Of a DNA stretch of 64,000 bases, positions 16,297-24,865 are shown in pieces (within the stretch, counting starts at the first letter, position 1; each line of letters opens with the position of its first letter). Origin of the DNA: Pampinifervens sp037481935 (GTDB lineage Bacteria; Aquificota; Aquificia; Aquificales; Aquificaceae). A program made the position numbers and the translations under genes. Location of the stretch: positions 1 to 64,000 of the forward strand of contig NZ_JBJXCT010000008.1 in NCBI RefSeq assembly GCF_046159715.1, in the 5' to 3' direction. Under the pieces are notes generated by a model. That model worked only from the letters and a program-made list of their open reading frames with translations, was not told the DNA's origin and ran no database searches.

Positions 16297-17168
16297 AACT
16301 ACTTGCTCTCCTGCTTTTTATATCCCTTGCCCTCTCTCAGGAAAGGCTTTTTCACCTCATGGGCACATACGCCCTTATAGAGCTTCCCGAGGGCAGAGAA
16401 TACGAAGCCTACAGGTATATGAAAAGCCTTGAGGAAAAGCTATCCGATTACATACAGACCTCTGAAGTTTCGGCGATAAATCAGAAGGCAGGGCAGGGCT
16501 GCGTGGAGGTCTCCGAAGATACCCTTGAGGTCATAAAGAAAGCCCTTGAGGTATCAAAGACAACCTACGGCTTTTTTGACATCACCGTGGGTAGCTACAC
16601 CATAAACCATAGAAGAAAGAAACTTCTCGGCGAGAAGGAGGCGAGGAAGCTGATAGATTACAGAAGGCTTAAGATTGAGGCAAACAGGGTCTGCCTTCTG
16701 GAAAAGGGTATGGCCATAGACCTTGGCGGTATAGGCAAGGGTTATACGGTGCAGAAGGTTTACGAGAGGCTAAAAACCCCATGGGGCTTTGTGTCCATAG
16801 CTGGAGACATGAAGGTATGGGGGCACAGCAGGCTTCTGGCAATCTTTAATCCAGTAGACAACTCCATACTGGCACAGGGCCACAACGCAAAAGACCTCTG
16901 CCTTTCTACAGGAGGCAACTACTTCAGAAGGCACATCCTTGGAAGGGAAAACAGCCTTGTTCAGGCAACGGTAGCCTATAGCGACTGCACAATTACCGAC
17001 GCACTGGAGACTGCCCTCCTTGCTATGGATGACGAAAGCAGGGAAAGGTTTTTGAGGGAAAACCCCCATATTGGAGTTCTTCTCCTCTTTAGGGATGGAA
17101 GTCTTTATGTGAACAGGGCTTTTATGGACTACTTTGATGGGCTGAGGATATACCCAGAAGCTCCCTGA
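16293..17168 (+). CDS. apbE: FAD:protein FMN transferase ApbE
   Basis: Starts at GTG (overlap GTGA with the upstream stop). 291 residues with a signal peptide (L-L-A-L-L-L-F-I-S-L-A-L-S-Q). Family signatures: H-L-M-G-T-Y-A near residue 21, F-F-D-I-T-V-G near 94, I-D-L-G-G-I-G-K-G-Y near 148, L-S-T-G-G-N-Y near 207 and Y-S-D-C-T-I-T-D-A-L-E-T-A near 232. ApbE attaches FMN to Thr/Ser of periplasmic flavoproteins such as NqrB/RnfG types. The usual S-T-S-G-D is S-T-G-G-N here. The 3' end overlaps the convergent glycosyltransferase by 47 bases. Confidence 0.88.
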   Translation: MKLLALLLFISLALSQERLFHLMGTYALIELPEGREYEAYRYMKSLEEKLSDYIQTSEVSAINQKAGQGCVEVSEDTLEVIKKALEVSKTTYGFFDITVGSYTINHRRKKLLGEKEARKLIDYRRLKIEANRVCLLEKGMAIDLGGIGKGYTVQKVYERLKTPWGFVSIAGDMKVWGHSRLLAIFNPVDNSILAQGHNAKDLCLSTGGNYFRRHILGRENSLVQATVAYSDCTITDALETALLAMDDESRERFLRENPHIGVLLLFRDGSLYVNRAFMDYFDGLRIYPEAP

Positions 17169-18249
17169 ATAGCTCAATATACATGTCAACGGTCTTCTCT
17201 ATGGAATACTCCCGGGCTGTTTCTATTGCCCTTCTGGAAATACTCTCACATTCTTCTTTTGACAGACCAAGAGCACGCCTCATCTTTTGCACAAGCCCAT
17301 GGAGGTCCCCCACAGGAACTGCAAGAGCGTTTTCACCATCTTTAACATAGTCTGCTATACCACCAGCAAGAGTTGATATTACTAGCTTTCCGCATGCCAT
17401 AGCCTGCAGGACTGCACCGGCAACGCCTTCAAAATAGGAGGAAAAGACAAAAAAATCTGCCATGTTGATAAGCTCTGGCACATCTTCTCTAAAGCCAAGC
17501 CCCAGAAGTCTACCCTCAAGCCCATACCTTTTTGCGTATTCCGGGGCGTAGTCATCCGTCTGGAGACCAACGAGAAGGAGAATACAGTCACGACAGTTCA
17601 GCCTTGAGAAGGCCTCTATCAGAAGTGGCTGACCCTTGTGCTCTGGGTTCCAGTTTGCCACGTTTATAAAAACCTTCCAGTCTGGGGGGATACCAAGCTC
17701 TTTTCTCTTCTCTAAGGCCTTCTCCTTTTCCACGGGTCTGAACCTCTGAAGGTCAAGACCGCTGGGGATGTAGACGAGCCTCTCTGGAAAAAAGCCCTCA
17801 CGCCTTAGTTTTTCAAGGGTTGTCCTGTCCACCACCACAATCCTGTCTGCAACTGAATACTTTAGCAGTTTGGAAACTTGGCTGGAACCCTTGCCCGTCC
17901 TCTTGTAAGCTATAACCTTTGGCTTTTTCCTTAGAAAGAGTAAGGATAGCCTCACAAAGTCAAGGGCATGGGGAGAGTTGGCAATAACTATATCAAATTC
18001 TTCCTCTTTGAGTATCTTCCAGAGCCTGTAGTAGTTTGCAAGGTTGAGGCGGGAGAGTCTGTTGTGGTTTTCAAAGAAGTGAAGCTTTACGGGATACTCT
18101 CTGAGCTTTCTCACCATAAGCTCATACTGGAAAGAGAGAGCCACATGAACCTCAATACCCCTTAGAGAAAGCTCCCTCGTTATCAGATATGTCTGTTCCT
18201 TTGTCCCTCCCCAACCAAGACCGTCCACTACCTGAAGAACCCTAATCAT
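17122..18249 (-). CDS. GT4-family glycosyltransferase
   Basis: A 375-residue GT-B enzyme. N-terminal G-L-G-W-G-G-T-K-E-Q near residue 10, middle V-D-R-T-T-L-E-K-L and Y-I-P-S-G-L-D-L-Q-R-F-R-P near 165, and the C-terminal donor site S-S-Y-F-E-G-V-A-G-A-V-L-Q-A-M-A-C-G near 275 (the E-x7-E family pattern here reads E-G-V-A-G-A-V-L-Q). Probably builds cell-surface polysaccharide or lipopolysaccharide core. It overlaps the TerC gene upstream by four bases. Confidence 0.88.
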   Translation of the reverse strand: MIRVLQVVDGLGWGGTKEQTYLITRELSLRGIEVHVALSFQYELMVRKLREYPVKLHFFENHNRLSRLNLANYYRLWKILKEEEFDIVIANSPHALDFVRLSLLFLRKKPKVIAYKRTGKGSSQVSKLLKYSVADRIVVVDRTTLEKLRREGFFPERLVYIPSGLDLQRFRPVEKEKALEKRKELGIPPDWKVFINVANWNPEHKGQPLLIEAFSRLNCRDCILLLVGLQTDDYAPEYAKRYGLEGRLLGLGFREDVPELINMADFFVFSSYFEGVAGAVLQAMACGKLVISTLAGGIADYVKDGENALAVPVGDLHGLVQKMRRALGLSKEECESISRRAIETAREYSIEKTVDMYIELFRELLGISSAHQSSP

Positions 18250-19163
18250 TCAGAAGACTTTTCTTCCCTTTTGACTATTATGGAGGCAACTACCGAAACA
18301 AAAATTGCACTGCCTATGAGAAGAAGAGAAACTTCCACCGGTATCTTGTAAATGTCCGAAAGGAGCATCTTGACACCTATAAAGCCGAGGATAAAGGAGA
18401 GTCCATAGTGCAGGTAGTGAAAGAGCGGAAGCACACCCGCAGCCGCAAAGTAAAGAGACCTGAGCCCCAGTATAGCAAAGATGTTTGATGTGTAAACTAT
18501 AAAGGGGTCTCTTGATATGGCGATTATGGCTGGCACCGAGTCTATGGCAAACATGATATCCGAGCTCTCTACAAACACAAGAGCAAGAAACATAGGGGTT
18601 GCGTAGAGCTTTCCACCCTCCCTTATGAAGAACCTGCCATCTCCGTTGTGAGGTCTGAGGGGGATTATCTTCTTTGCTATTCGGTAGACAAGGGTGTGCT
18701 CTGGATGAAACTCCTTCTCTTCTGTGGTCAGAAGCTTTATGGCGGAGATGATGAGTATGACGCCAAATATGTAGACCATCCAGTGGAAGTGCTTTATGAG
18801 CTCAAGACCTGCAAAGATGAATATGGCCCTGAAAACGATGGCTCCTAAAACTCCCCAGAAGAGCACCTTGTGTCTGAATTCCTCGGGAACTTTAAAGTAG
18901 GAGAAGATGAGTATAAAAACAAAAATGTTGTCAAGGCTAAGTGCCTTCTCAAGAAGATAGCCCGTCAGATACTCCACAGTCCTGTCGTATCCCCTCGTGT
19001 AATAGACAAAGCCTGCAAAGGCAAGACCCAGGGCTATCCAGAAGGCGGAGAGCAGAAGGGCTTCCTTGAGGGATATCTTGTGGGGATGCCTGTGAAAGAC
19101 AAAGAGGTCAAGAAACAGAGCAGTAAGAACCACCAGTCCAAATACGAGCCAGCCTATTTCCAT
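18246..19163 (-). CDS. TerC/Alx-family membrane protein
   Basis: A 305-residue protein with eight or nine membrane segments. The family signatures L-E-K-A-L-S-L-D-N-I-F-V near residue 72 and F-V-E-S-S-D-I-M-F-A-I-D-S-V-P-A near 198 carry the conserved acidic residues thought to handle metal ions. Relatives export manganese (Alx/MeeF) or affect tellurite resistance. In an operon with the glycosyltransferase and, 12 bases upstream, phosphoglucose/phosphomannose isomerase. Confidence 0.9.
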   Translation of the reverse strand: MEIGWLVFGLVVLTALFLDLFVFHRHPHKISLKEALLLSAFWIALGLAFAGFVYYTRGYDRTVEYLTGYLLEKALSLDNIFVFILIFSYFKVPEEFRHKVLFWGVLGAIVFRAIFIFAGLELIKHFHWMVYIFGVILIISAIKLLTTEEKEFHPEHTLVYRIAKKIIPLRPHNGDGRFFIREGGKLYATPMFLALVFVESSDIMFAIDSVPAIIAISRDPFIVYTSNIFAILGLRSLYFAAAGVLPLFHYLHYGLSFILGFIGVKMLLSDIYKIPVEVSLLLIGSAIFVSVVASIIVKREEKSSE

Positions 19164-19174
19164 AGTGAGCCTAA

Positions 19175-20116
19175 TTATAACATGCTCCTTTTTATAAAAT
19201 CTATGACCCTGACAGGTATCGGGTCCTGCCTGTATAGCTCTGCAAGGTAGAGGCTGACCCAGTCCCCGAGGTATGTGAGATACAGAAGCCTTTCCATAAG
19301 GCTTTCCCCTTTTCCTGACAACACTTTCAGAACCACGCCAAGGTCTTCAAATATCTGACGGGTTATTTCAACCCTTTTGAGAATCCTATCATTGTCCATA
19401 GGGTCATATAGTAGGGTAAAGGTGCAGAGGTTTCTTATCTGAGCATTGTCAAGACCTACCACCTCGTTGTGGTGCATCTCTGGCAGAAAGGCGTTGTAGC
19501 AGAGGGTCTTTGAGTTCTCGTTTATCTGCGTTTTCCAGCGGAAGGCTACAGGTTCAGTAAGAGGCGTTCCGTAAACTATGGGGATGTATGTAAACATGGA
19601 GCGGGCAATATCCTGAGCCTGTGACTTTATCTCTTCCCTGTGTCTGATAAGATGCTCCCTGAGCCTTTCCACAGATTCATCCATGCCAAAAAGGCACATG
19701 AGAGCTGAAAGCATAAAGCCAAGGGCATATCTCGGTGGATAGCCCTGGGGCAGTGGAATGTGCATCAGCCCTTCCCTCTCTGCTATCTCTTTAAGTCTTC
19801 CGCCAGAGCTTACACATACTGGCTTTAGCCCCCTTTTCAGGGCTTCCTGGAGTGTGCTCAGGGTCTCTTCTGTGTTTCCGCTGTAGCTGGTGCAGACAAG
19901 AAGCCAGCCCTCTTTTACGAAGGGTGGGAGGTCATAGCCCCTCAGGGACACTACAGGTCTGTCTCCTCTCAGAAAAAGCCTCATGAAGTCCCCCACTATG
20001 CCTGACCCTCCCATACCGCTGAAGACTATTCCACTGTATTCCTCAGGCTTGATGCTCTTACACTCTACCCTTCTAAACTGCTCTGGAAATTCCTCCAGCA
20101 TTCTCAGGGCATCCAT
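19175..20116 (-). CDS. Bifunctional phosphoglucose/phosphomannose isomerase
   Basis: A 313-residue two-SIS-domain enzyme. F-S-G-M-G-G-S-G-I-V-G-D near residue 32, C-T-S-Y-S-G-N-T-E-E-T-L near 74 (phosphosugar site), and R-W-K-T-Q-I-N-E-N-S-K and P-E-M-H-H-N-E-V-V-G near 200-215 are the PGI/PMI signatures found in archaea and Aquificales. Likely serves gluconeogenesis and mannose-sugar supply in an autotroph, consistent with the glycosyltransferase nearby. Confidence 0.9.
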   Translation of the reverse strand: MDALRMLEEFPEQFRRVECKSIKPEEYSGIVFSGMGGSGIVGDFMRLFLRGDRPVVSLRGYDLPPFVKEGWLLVCTSYSGNTEETLSTLQEALKRGLKPVCVSSGGRLKEIAEREGLMHIPLPQGYPPRYALGFMLSALMCLFGMDESVERLREHLIRHREEIKSQAQDIARSMFTYIPIVYGTPLTEPVAFRWKTQINENSKTLCYNAFLPEMHHNEVVGLDNAQIRNLCTFTLLYDPMDNDRILKRVEITRQIFEDLGVVLKVLSGKGESLMERLLYLTYLGDWVSLYLAELYRQDPIPVRVIDFIKRSML

Positions 20117-20144
20117 GGCATCCCTCCTCGCTGAAAAAATATTT

Positions 20145-20867
20145 TCAGACTTCTAATATAACCTGTTTTCCACCTTCCACTTTAAGCTGTGGAGTGTGTC
20201 TAAGAAGGTTTATGGAAAACTCAAGGTTGTCATAGAGTGTTATGGAGTAGTTGTCCCAGAAGACGCATGTGCCTGCAAGGCAGAAGTATCCACCGCTCGT
20301 GGGAGCGATTTGCTCCGCAATGAGGAGAGTATAGTGCCCCATGTTGGACTGGGCGGTGTCTTCTGCACGCACCACCACCTTTATGTCGGGCATGAGGGGC
20401 TTTATGGAAGCACTGCAGGCGAGCATTATGCGGTTTACTGTCACCTCGTTCTTCTCGTTCTTGTTATACCTTCTTATCTTTGAGCTAACCACAAAATACC
20501 TGTCTCCCTGATGGTTGCTCACCTCGTCGGTCACCTCGTCAGGGTTCAGCTCCATGCCAAACCTTCTTGCAAGGGTGTTGCAGGTGTCCGCTATATGGTC
20601 TTCGTTTTTGTAGTATCCAAGCAGAATTACCTTCTTACCAAGCTCCCACACCCACCTTTCCACATCCTGAGCTTCTTTTTCTGTAAAGGGAATCTCGGGG
20701 TAGTTGAAGACTATGGTGTGATATTCAGAGAGCTTTTCCCAGTTGTCAACTTCATCAACAATGAGACCTCTTTTCTCAGCCTCCCTCTGGAGTATGGAAA
20801 AGTAGTAATAGTCCGTTATGGTGAACTCCTGATGGGTTATGCTCCATGCAACCTTTGTCTTTGTCAT
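20145..20867 (-). CDS. Conserved hypothetical protein, Rossmann/GATase-like start
   Basis: A 240-residue soluble protein. The first 110 residues look like a Rossmann or class I glutamine-amidotransferase-like fold (V-A-W-S-I-T-H-Q-E-F-T near 6, T-I-V-F-N-Y-P-E-I-P-F-T near 52, K-V-I-L-L-G-Y-Y near 80), as in DUF4350-type proteins, but no catalytic triad is visible. The rest is beta-rich. It lies between the isomerase and uvrD in the same direction. Function unknown. Confidence 0.7.
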   Translation of the reverse strand: MTKTKVAWSITHQEFTITDYYYFSILQREAEKRGLIVDEVDNWEKLSEYHTIVFNYPEIPFTEKEAQDVERWVWELGKKVILLGYYKNEDHIADTCNTLARRFGMELNPDEVTDEVSNHQGDRYFVVSSKIRRYNKNEKNEVTVNRIMLACSASIKPLMPDIKVVVRAEDTAQSNMGHYTLLIAEQIAPTSGGYFCLAGTCVFWDNYSITLYDNLEFSINLLRHTPQLKVEGGKQVILEV

Positions 20868-20874
20868 AGCTTAA

Positions 20875-22842
20875 TTATACCACGGGCTTCAGAAAGGCTG
20901 TGTGTATGCTCTTCCTGCCCCTTTTGAATTCCACCACCGCCTTTGAGTCCTCAAGGGCAACTATCACCCCCTCGCCAAAAAGCTCGTGCCTGACCCTTTC
21001 CCCGACCCTGAAGGTTTTTACGCTTCTGAGCTCGGGCATGTAGCTGGTTTTTTTCTTTGCAAAGGCGGAAAGGTCAAGAAGGTTTTTGGGGATGTATGAT
21101 AGAAACCTGCTGGGCTTTGAGCTTTTTGTGTAGGTCATAAAGAGAAGGTCCCTTGCTCTGGTTATGGCAACGTAAAAGAGTCTCAGTTCCTCTTCAAGCT
21201 CTTCCTGACTTTCAAGAACCTTCTCATGGGGGAGTATTCCCTCCTCAAGCCTTGGCAGGAAAACCACATCAAACTCAAGGCCCTTGCTGGCATGTATGGT
21301 CATTATCTTCACAGAACCCTCCTCTTCCTCCTGACCGCTCAGAAAATCCACCTCCTCCAGCAAATCCTGAAGTCCGTAGCCTTCCGAGTGCTTCTGCCTG
21401 AGGTATCTGAGAAGCTCCTTTACGTTTTCCTCTCTCTCCTGTGCATCCTTGTAGCTTTCTCTTAAATACTCCCAGAAGTCTAAATCTCTCAGAAAATCCT
21501 CCAGCGCCTGAGGATAGTCTGCAAGATTTTTGTTTAGCCTTGAGAGTCTCTGGAGAAAGCTGTAGAGCTCCATCGCCTTTGCCTGCGGAAGGCTTTTTAA
21601 AAGGAGCTGAGACCCTGCAAGGCAGTTGCCCTTACCAGCCTGAAAGATAGCTTCAATGGTCTTCTCCCCTATGCCCCTTGTGGCAACCCCCAGAGCCCTT
21701 GAGAAGCTGAGCCTGTCCTGTGGGTTGAGTAAGACCTTTAAAAAACTCAGTGCGTCCCTGACTTCTGCCCTTTCAAAGAATCTCACCGCACCCACTATTC
21801 TGTAGGGAACCTTCATCCCAGACAGGGCCCTTTCAATGGGCTCTGTTATGTAGCCCACTCTCACCAGTATGGCTATCTGGGATGGTCTGTGGGACTGAAG
21901 TAGCCCCTTTATCTTTGTGGCTATCCATACTGCCTCTTCTTCCTCTATTTCAAACCTTTTTACCACGGGCTTTTCTCCTTCCTGCCTTGTGGGTATGAGG
22001 GTCGGTATCAGCTCTTTCCACGTGGCAGAGGAGGAAGAGAGAACTGCGTTTGCCACATGGATTATGTGTGGTGCGGACCTGTAGTTGTATTCAAGTTTTA
22101 TCACATCAGGATTAAAGTCCTCCTTGAAGCGGATTATGTTGTCAGGTCTTGCATATCTCCATTCATAGATGCACTGGTTAGGGTCTCCCACAACGCATAC
22201 GTTCTCTCTTGCAAAGAGCCTTATTATCTCATACTGCACCGTGTTGGTGTCCTGAAACTCGTCCACAAGCAAGAAATCAAAGCCTTCTTTTACCTCTGGG
22301 CTTTTATCAAGAAGCTCCCTCAGATAAAGCATTAGGGTGCTGAAGTCCAGAAGGTTCATCTCCTTTAAAAGCCTCAGGTATTCCTGCAGGGCAGGCTCAA
22401 GTCTCTGGTCGTAGGGTTCTCTGAGGTCTTCCAGTCTATGTGCCATGTAAGATTTGAAACTTTCTGGCTTTATTTCCATGGAATGAGCCAGCCTTTTTAT
22501 AAACTGGTTCCTGTCTCCTTCGGAAAGAAGACCAAAGCCCGGGCTTATGCCCACCTTTTTGCCCTTTGTCTTTAAAAGTCTCAGAGCCACCGAATGAAAG
22601 GTGCCAGCCCAGGGAAGCTCAACTCCTGCCACCCTTTTAACCCTTTCCTTTATCTCCTTCCCCGCCTTGTTGGTAAAGGTTATAGCCAGTATCCTCTGGG
22701 GGCTTATGCCCTTTTCCCTTATGAGGAACTCCACCTTGTGGGCAAGGGTCTTTGTTTTTCCAGAGCCCGCACCCGCCACGATGAGAAGAGGCCTCCCAAA
22801 GTGCCTGACTGCCCTTTCCTGGGATGGGTTTAGTCTTTCCAT
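20875..22842 (-). CDS. UvrD/PcrA/Rep-family DNA helicase
   Basis: A 655-residue SF1A 3'-5' helicase. Motif Q/I: L-N-P-S-Q-E-R-A and A-G-A-G-S-G-K-T near residue 24; Ia: A-I-T-F-T-N-K-A; II: L-L-V-D-E-F-Q-D-T-N near 200; III: V-C-V-V-G-D-P-N-Q-C-I-Y; IV: L-E-Y-N-Y-R-S; V: I-M-T-I-H-A-S-K-G-L-E-F near 518; VI: F-Y-V-A-I-T-R-A. The C-terminal Tudor-like part (G-E-R-V-R-H-E-L-F-G-E-G) is typical of UvrD/PcrA. Roles: nucleotide excision repair, mismatch repair and replication restart. Shorter than E. coli UvrD (720). Confidence 0.94.
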   Translation of the reverse strand: MERLNPSQERAVRHFGRPLLIVAGAGSGKTKTLAHKVEFLIREKGISPQRILAITFTNKAGKEIKERVKRVAGVELPWAGTFHSVALRLLKTKGKKVGISPGFGLLSEGDRNQFIKRLAHSMEIKPESFKSYMAHRLEDLREPYDQRLEPALQEYLRLLKEMNLLDFSTLMLYLRELLDKSPEVKEGFDFLLVDEFQDTNTVQYEIIRLFARENVCVVGDPNQCIYEWRYARPDNIIRFKEDFNPDVIKLEYNYRSAPHIIHVANAVLSSSSATWKELIPTLIPTRQEGEKPVVKRFEIEEEEAVWIATKIKGLLQSHRPSQIAILVRVGYITEPIERALSGMKVPYRIVGAVRFFERAEVRDALSFLKVLLNPQDRLSFSRALGVATRGIGEKTIEAIFQAGKGNCLAGSQLLLKSLPQAKAMELYSFLQRLSRLNKNLADYPQALEDFLRDLDFWEYLRESYKDAQEREENVKELLRYLRQKHSEGYGLQDLLEEVDFLSGQEEEEGSVKIMTIHASKGLEFDVVFLPRLEEGILPHEKVLESQEELEEELRLFYVAITRARDLLFMTYTKSSKPSRFLSYIPKNLLDLSAFAKKKTSYMPELRSVKTFRVGERVRHELFGEGVIVALEDSKAVVEFKRGRKSIHTAFLKPVV

Positions 22843-22895
22843 TTTGCCTTTGATTATAAGGGAATAAAGGTGAGCAAGTTTCCACTGACCTATTG

Positions 22896-22901
22896 TATAA
22901 T
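22896..22901 (+). promoter_or_regulatory. -10 box of the TetR-like gene
   Basis: TATAAT ends ten bases before ATG 22912; there is no Shine-Dalgarno sequence in the gap, so the transcript is nearly or fully leaderless. It decides the start at 22912 over the in-frame upstream codon at 22870, which lies before the promoter. Confidence 0.55.
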
Positions 22902-22911
22902 AGGATTTACT

Positions 22912-23466
22912 ATGCGTAGAAAGGGGACAAAGGAAAAAATTCTTGACGCCTCTCTCAAGCTCTTCTCAGAGAAGGGTATAAGGGAGACCACCATAAAGGA
23001 CATAGCAAGAGAGGTGGGTATAACAGAGGGCGCCATATACAGGCACTTTAAAAGCAAGGATGAGATAGTTCTTGGCCTTTTTGGGCTTTATTCTGAGGAG
23101 TTTTACAACAGACTTCTTTCTGCAGTTCGGTCTCCTATAAGCTACAGAGAAAAGTTCTACTTTACTGTTCATACCTTTTTGAGCTTCTGCTTTGAAAATC
23201 CCTCAGCCTTTAAATACCTTGATCTCTTTCACTATCTAAGGGCTGAGGATGTTAAAGAGTTCAGCCCCCTCCCAAAGGATGCAGTCCTTGAGCTAATAGA
23301 AGAAGGCATCAGGGAAGGCATGGTAAAGATAAAGAAAGAGTATGCACTGGCAGTCTTTGTGGGAACGCTGGAAAGGGTCTTTCTGCTGGTAGAGGCAGGG
23401 CTTTTAGAGAGAAAGGAGGGTCTTGAAGAGGAGATAGCAGGAGTGATATGGAAAGCTCTTGCTTAA
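22912..23466 (+). CDS. TetR-family transcriptional regulator
   Basis: A 184-residue regulator starting M-R-R-K-G-T-K-E-K-I-L. The N-terminal HTH is textbook TetR: A-S-L-K-L-F-S-E-K-G near residue 13, T-T-I-K-D-I-A-R-E-V-G-I-T-E-G-A-I-Y-R-H-F near 25, K-S-K-D-E-I. The C-terminal ligand domain is helical and not assignable. It may control itself or the neighbouring uvrD (divergent) or trpB2 (downstream). Ends 23 bases before the chosen trpB2 start. Confidence 0.88.
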   Translation: MRRKGTKEKILDASLKLFSEKGIRETTIKDIAREVGITEGAIYRHFKSKDEIVLGLFGLYSEEFYNRLLSAVRSPISYREKFYFTVHTFLSFCFENPSAFKYLDLFHYLRAEDVKEFSPLPKDAVLELIEEGIREGMVKIKKEYALAVFVGTLERVFLLVEAGLLERKEGLEEEIAGVIWKALA

Positions 23467-23488
23467 AATTTTTTCTATGGAGGAGCAG

Positions 23489-24787
23489 ATGAAGTATCTT
23501 CTCTCGGAGAGCCAGATTCCCAGAAAGTGGTTCAACATAGTGCCCTACCTTCCAAGGCCCCTTGACCCACCCATTGACCCCCAGACAGGTCAACCTGTAA
23601 GTCCCGACAAACTCCTTGCCATATTCCCCGAGCCTATAGTAGAGCAAGAGGTGTCAGACAGAGAGTGGATAGACATACCGGAGGAAGTTCTCAGAATATA
23701 CAGCCTATGGAGACCTACACCCCTTCACAGGGCAAAAAACCTTGAGGAATACCTTGGAACGCCTGCAAAGATATTCTACAAGAACGAGAGCGTCTCACCG
23801 CCGGGAAGCCACAAGCCCAACACGGCAGTGGCACAGGCCTATTACAATAAGATATCGGGCGTAAAAAGGCTAACCACGGAGACGGGTGCAGGTCAGTGGG
23901 GAAGTTCCCTTTCCTTTGCAACCCAGTTCTTTGGGCTTGAGTGTGAGGTCTTTATGGTAAGGGTGAGCTACAACCAGAAACCCTTCAGAAGAATACTTAT
24001 GGAGACCTGGGGTGGAAAGGTTGTTCCCTCACCAAGTCCCCTCACTCAGGCGGGAAGGAAGTTCTACGATGAAAACCCCGAGCATCCCGGAAGCCTTGGT
24101 ATAGCCATAAGCGAGGCCATTGAAAGGGCCCTTTCCACGCCAAACACCAAATACTCCCTTGGAAGCGTTCTCAATCATGTGCTATTACATCAGACCATAA
24201 TAGGCCTTGAGGCAAAGATGCAGATGGAGATGGCTGGCCACCACCCAGACTATGTGATAGGTTGTATAGGAGGTGGTAGCAACTTTGCGGGCCTTGCCTT
24301 TCCCTTTTTAAAGGATAAGATAACTGGAGAAAGGCCAAACCTTGAGGTTATCGCTGTGGAGCCAAAGGCATGCCCAACCTTAACAGAGGGTGAATATAGG
24401 TATGATTACGGAGACACGGTTGGGCTTACGCCCTTGATAAAGATGTACACCCTTGGTCATGATTTTGTTCCACCACCCATACATGCGGGCGGGCTAAGAT
24501 ACCACGGCGATGCACCACTTGTGTGCCTCTTATACAAGGAAGGCTTCATATCTGCATCAGCCTACAAACAGAGGGAGGTTTTTGAAGCCGCTTTGACCTT
24601 TGCAAGAACTGAGGGCATAGTGCCAGCCCCAGAGTCATCCCACGCCATAAAGAAGGCCATAGACATAGCCCTTGAATGCAAGAGAACGGGAGAGGAAAAG
24701 GTTATTCTCTTTAACCTTTCTGGACATGGCTACTTTGACCTTAACGCTTACGATATGTTTTTAAGAGGTGAGCTTGCAGATACATAA
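23489..24787 (+). CDS. trpB: Tryptophan synthase beta chain, TrpB2 type
   Basis: I choose ATG 23489 because a GGAGGAG site lies just before it; ATG 23477 contains that site. The 432-residue PLP enzyme condenses indole (or indole released elsewhere) with serine. PLP-lysine motif S-P-P-G-S-H-K-P-N-T-A near residue 102, T-E-T-G-A-G-Q-W-G near 130, and C-I-G-G-G-S-N-F near 260 fit the longer TrpB2 subtype, common in archaea and thermophiles, which works without tight TrpA binding. No trpA is nearby. Confidence 0.92.
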   Translation: MKYLLSESQIPRKWFNIVPYLPRPLDPPIDPQTGQPVSPDKLLAIFPEPIVEQEVSDREWIDIPEEVLRIYSLWRPTPLHRAKNLEEYLGTPAKIFYKNESVSPPGSHKPNTAVAQAYYNKISGVKRLTTETGAGQWGSSLSFATQFFGLECEVFMVRVSYNQKPFRRILMETWGGKVVPSPSPLTQAGRKFYDENPEHPGSLGIAISEAIERALSTPNTKYSLGSVLNHVLLHQTIIGLEAKMQMEMAGHHPDYVIGCIGGGSNFAGLAFPFLKDKITGERPNLEVIAVEPKACPTLTEGEYRYDYGDTVGLTPLIKMYTLGHDFVPPPIHAGGLRYHGDAPLVCLLYKEGFISASAYKQREVFEAALTFARTEGIVPAPESSHAIKKAIDIALECKRTGEEKVILFNLSGHGYFDLNAYDMFLRGELADT

Positions 24788-24865
24788 ACCCCGCACCCGA
24801 GACGGCGGGCCTACCGTTGCTCCCTTTCGGGCCTGGCGGGGTTCAACCCTGTCCCGTTGCGGGGC
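24788..24865 (-). ncRNA. ffs: Signal recognition particle RNA, small bacterial (4.5S) type
   Basis: On the minus strand a ~78-nt RNA folds as one long hairpin: CCCCGCA at the 5' end pairs with TGCGGGG at the 3' end. The tip has the SRP domain IV core: CCAGGCCCGAAAGGGAGCA followed by ACGG, i.e. the asymmetric loop and GNRA-like tetraloop bound by Ffh. A TATAAT box lies about ten bases upstream. Its first 23 bases overlap the 3' end of trmFO, and its 3' end abuts the convergent trpB stop. Ends are approximate. Confidence 0.85.
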
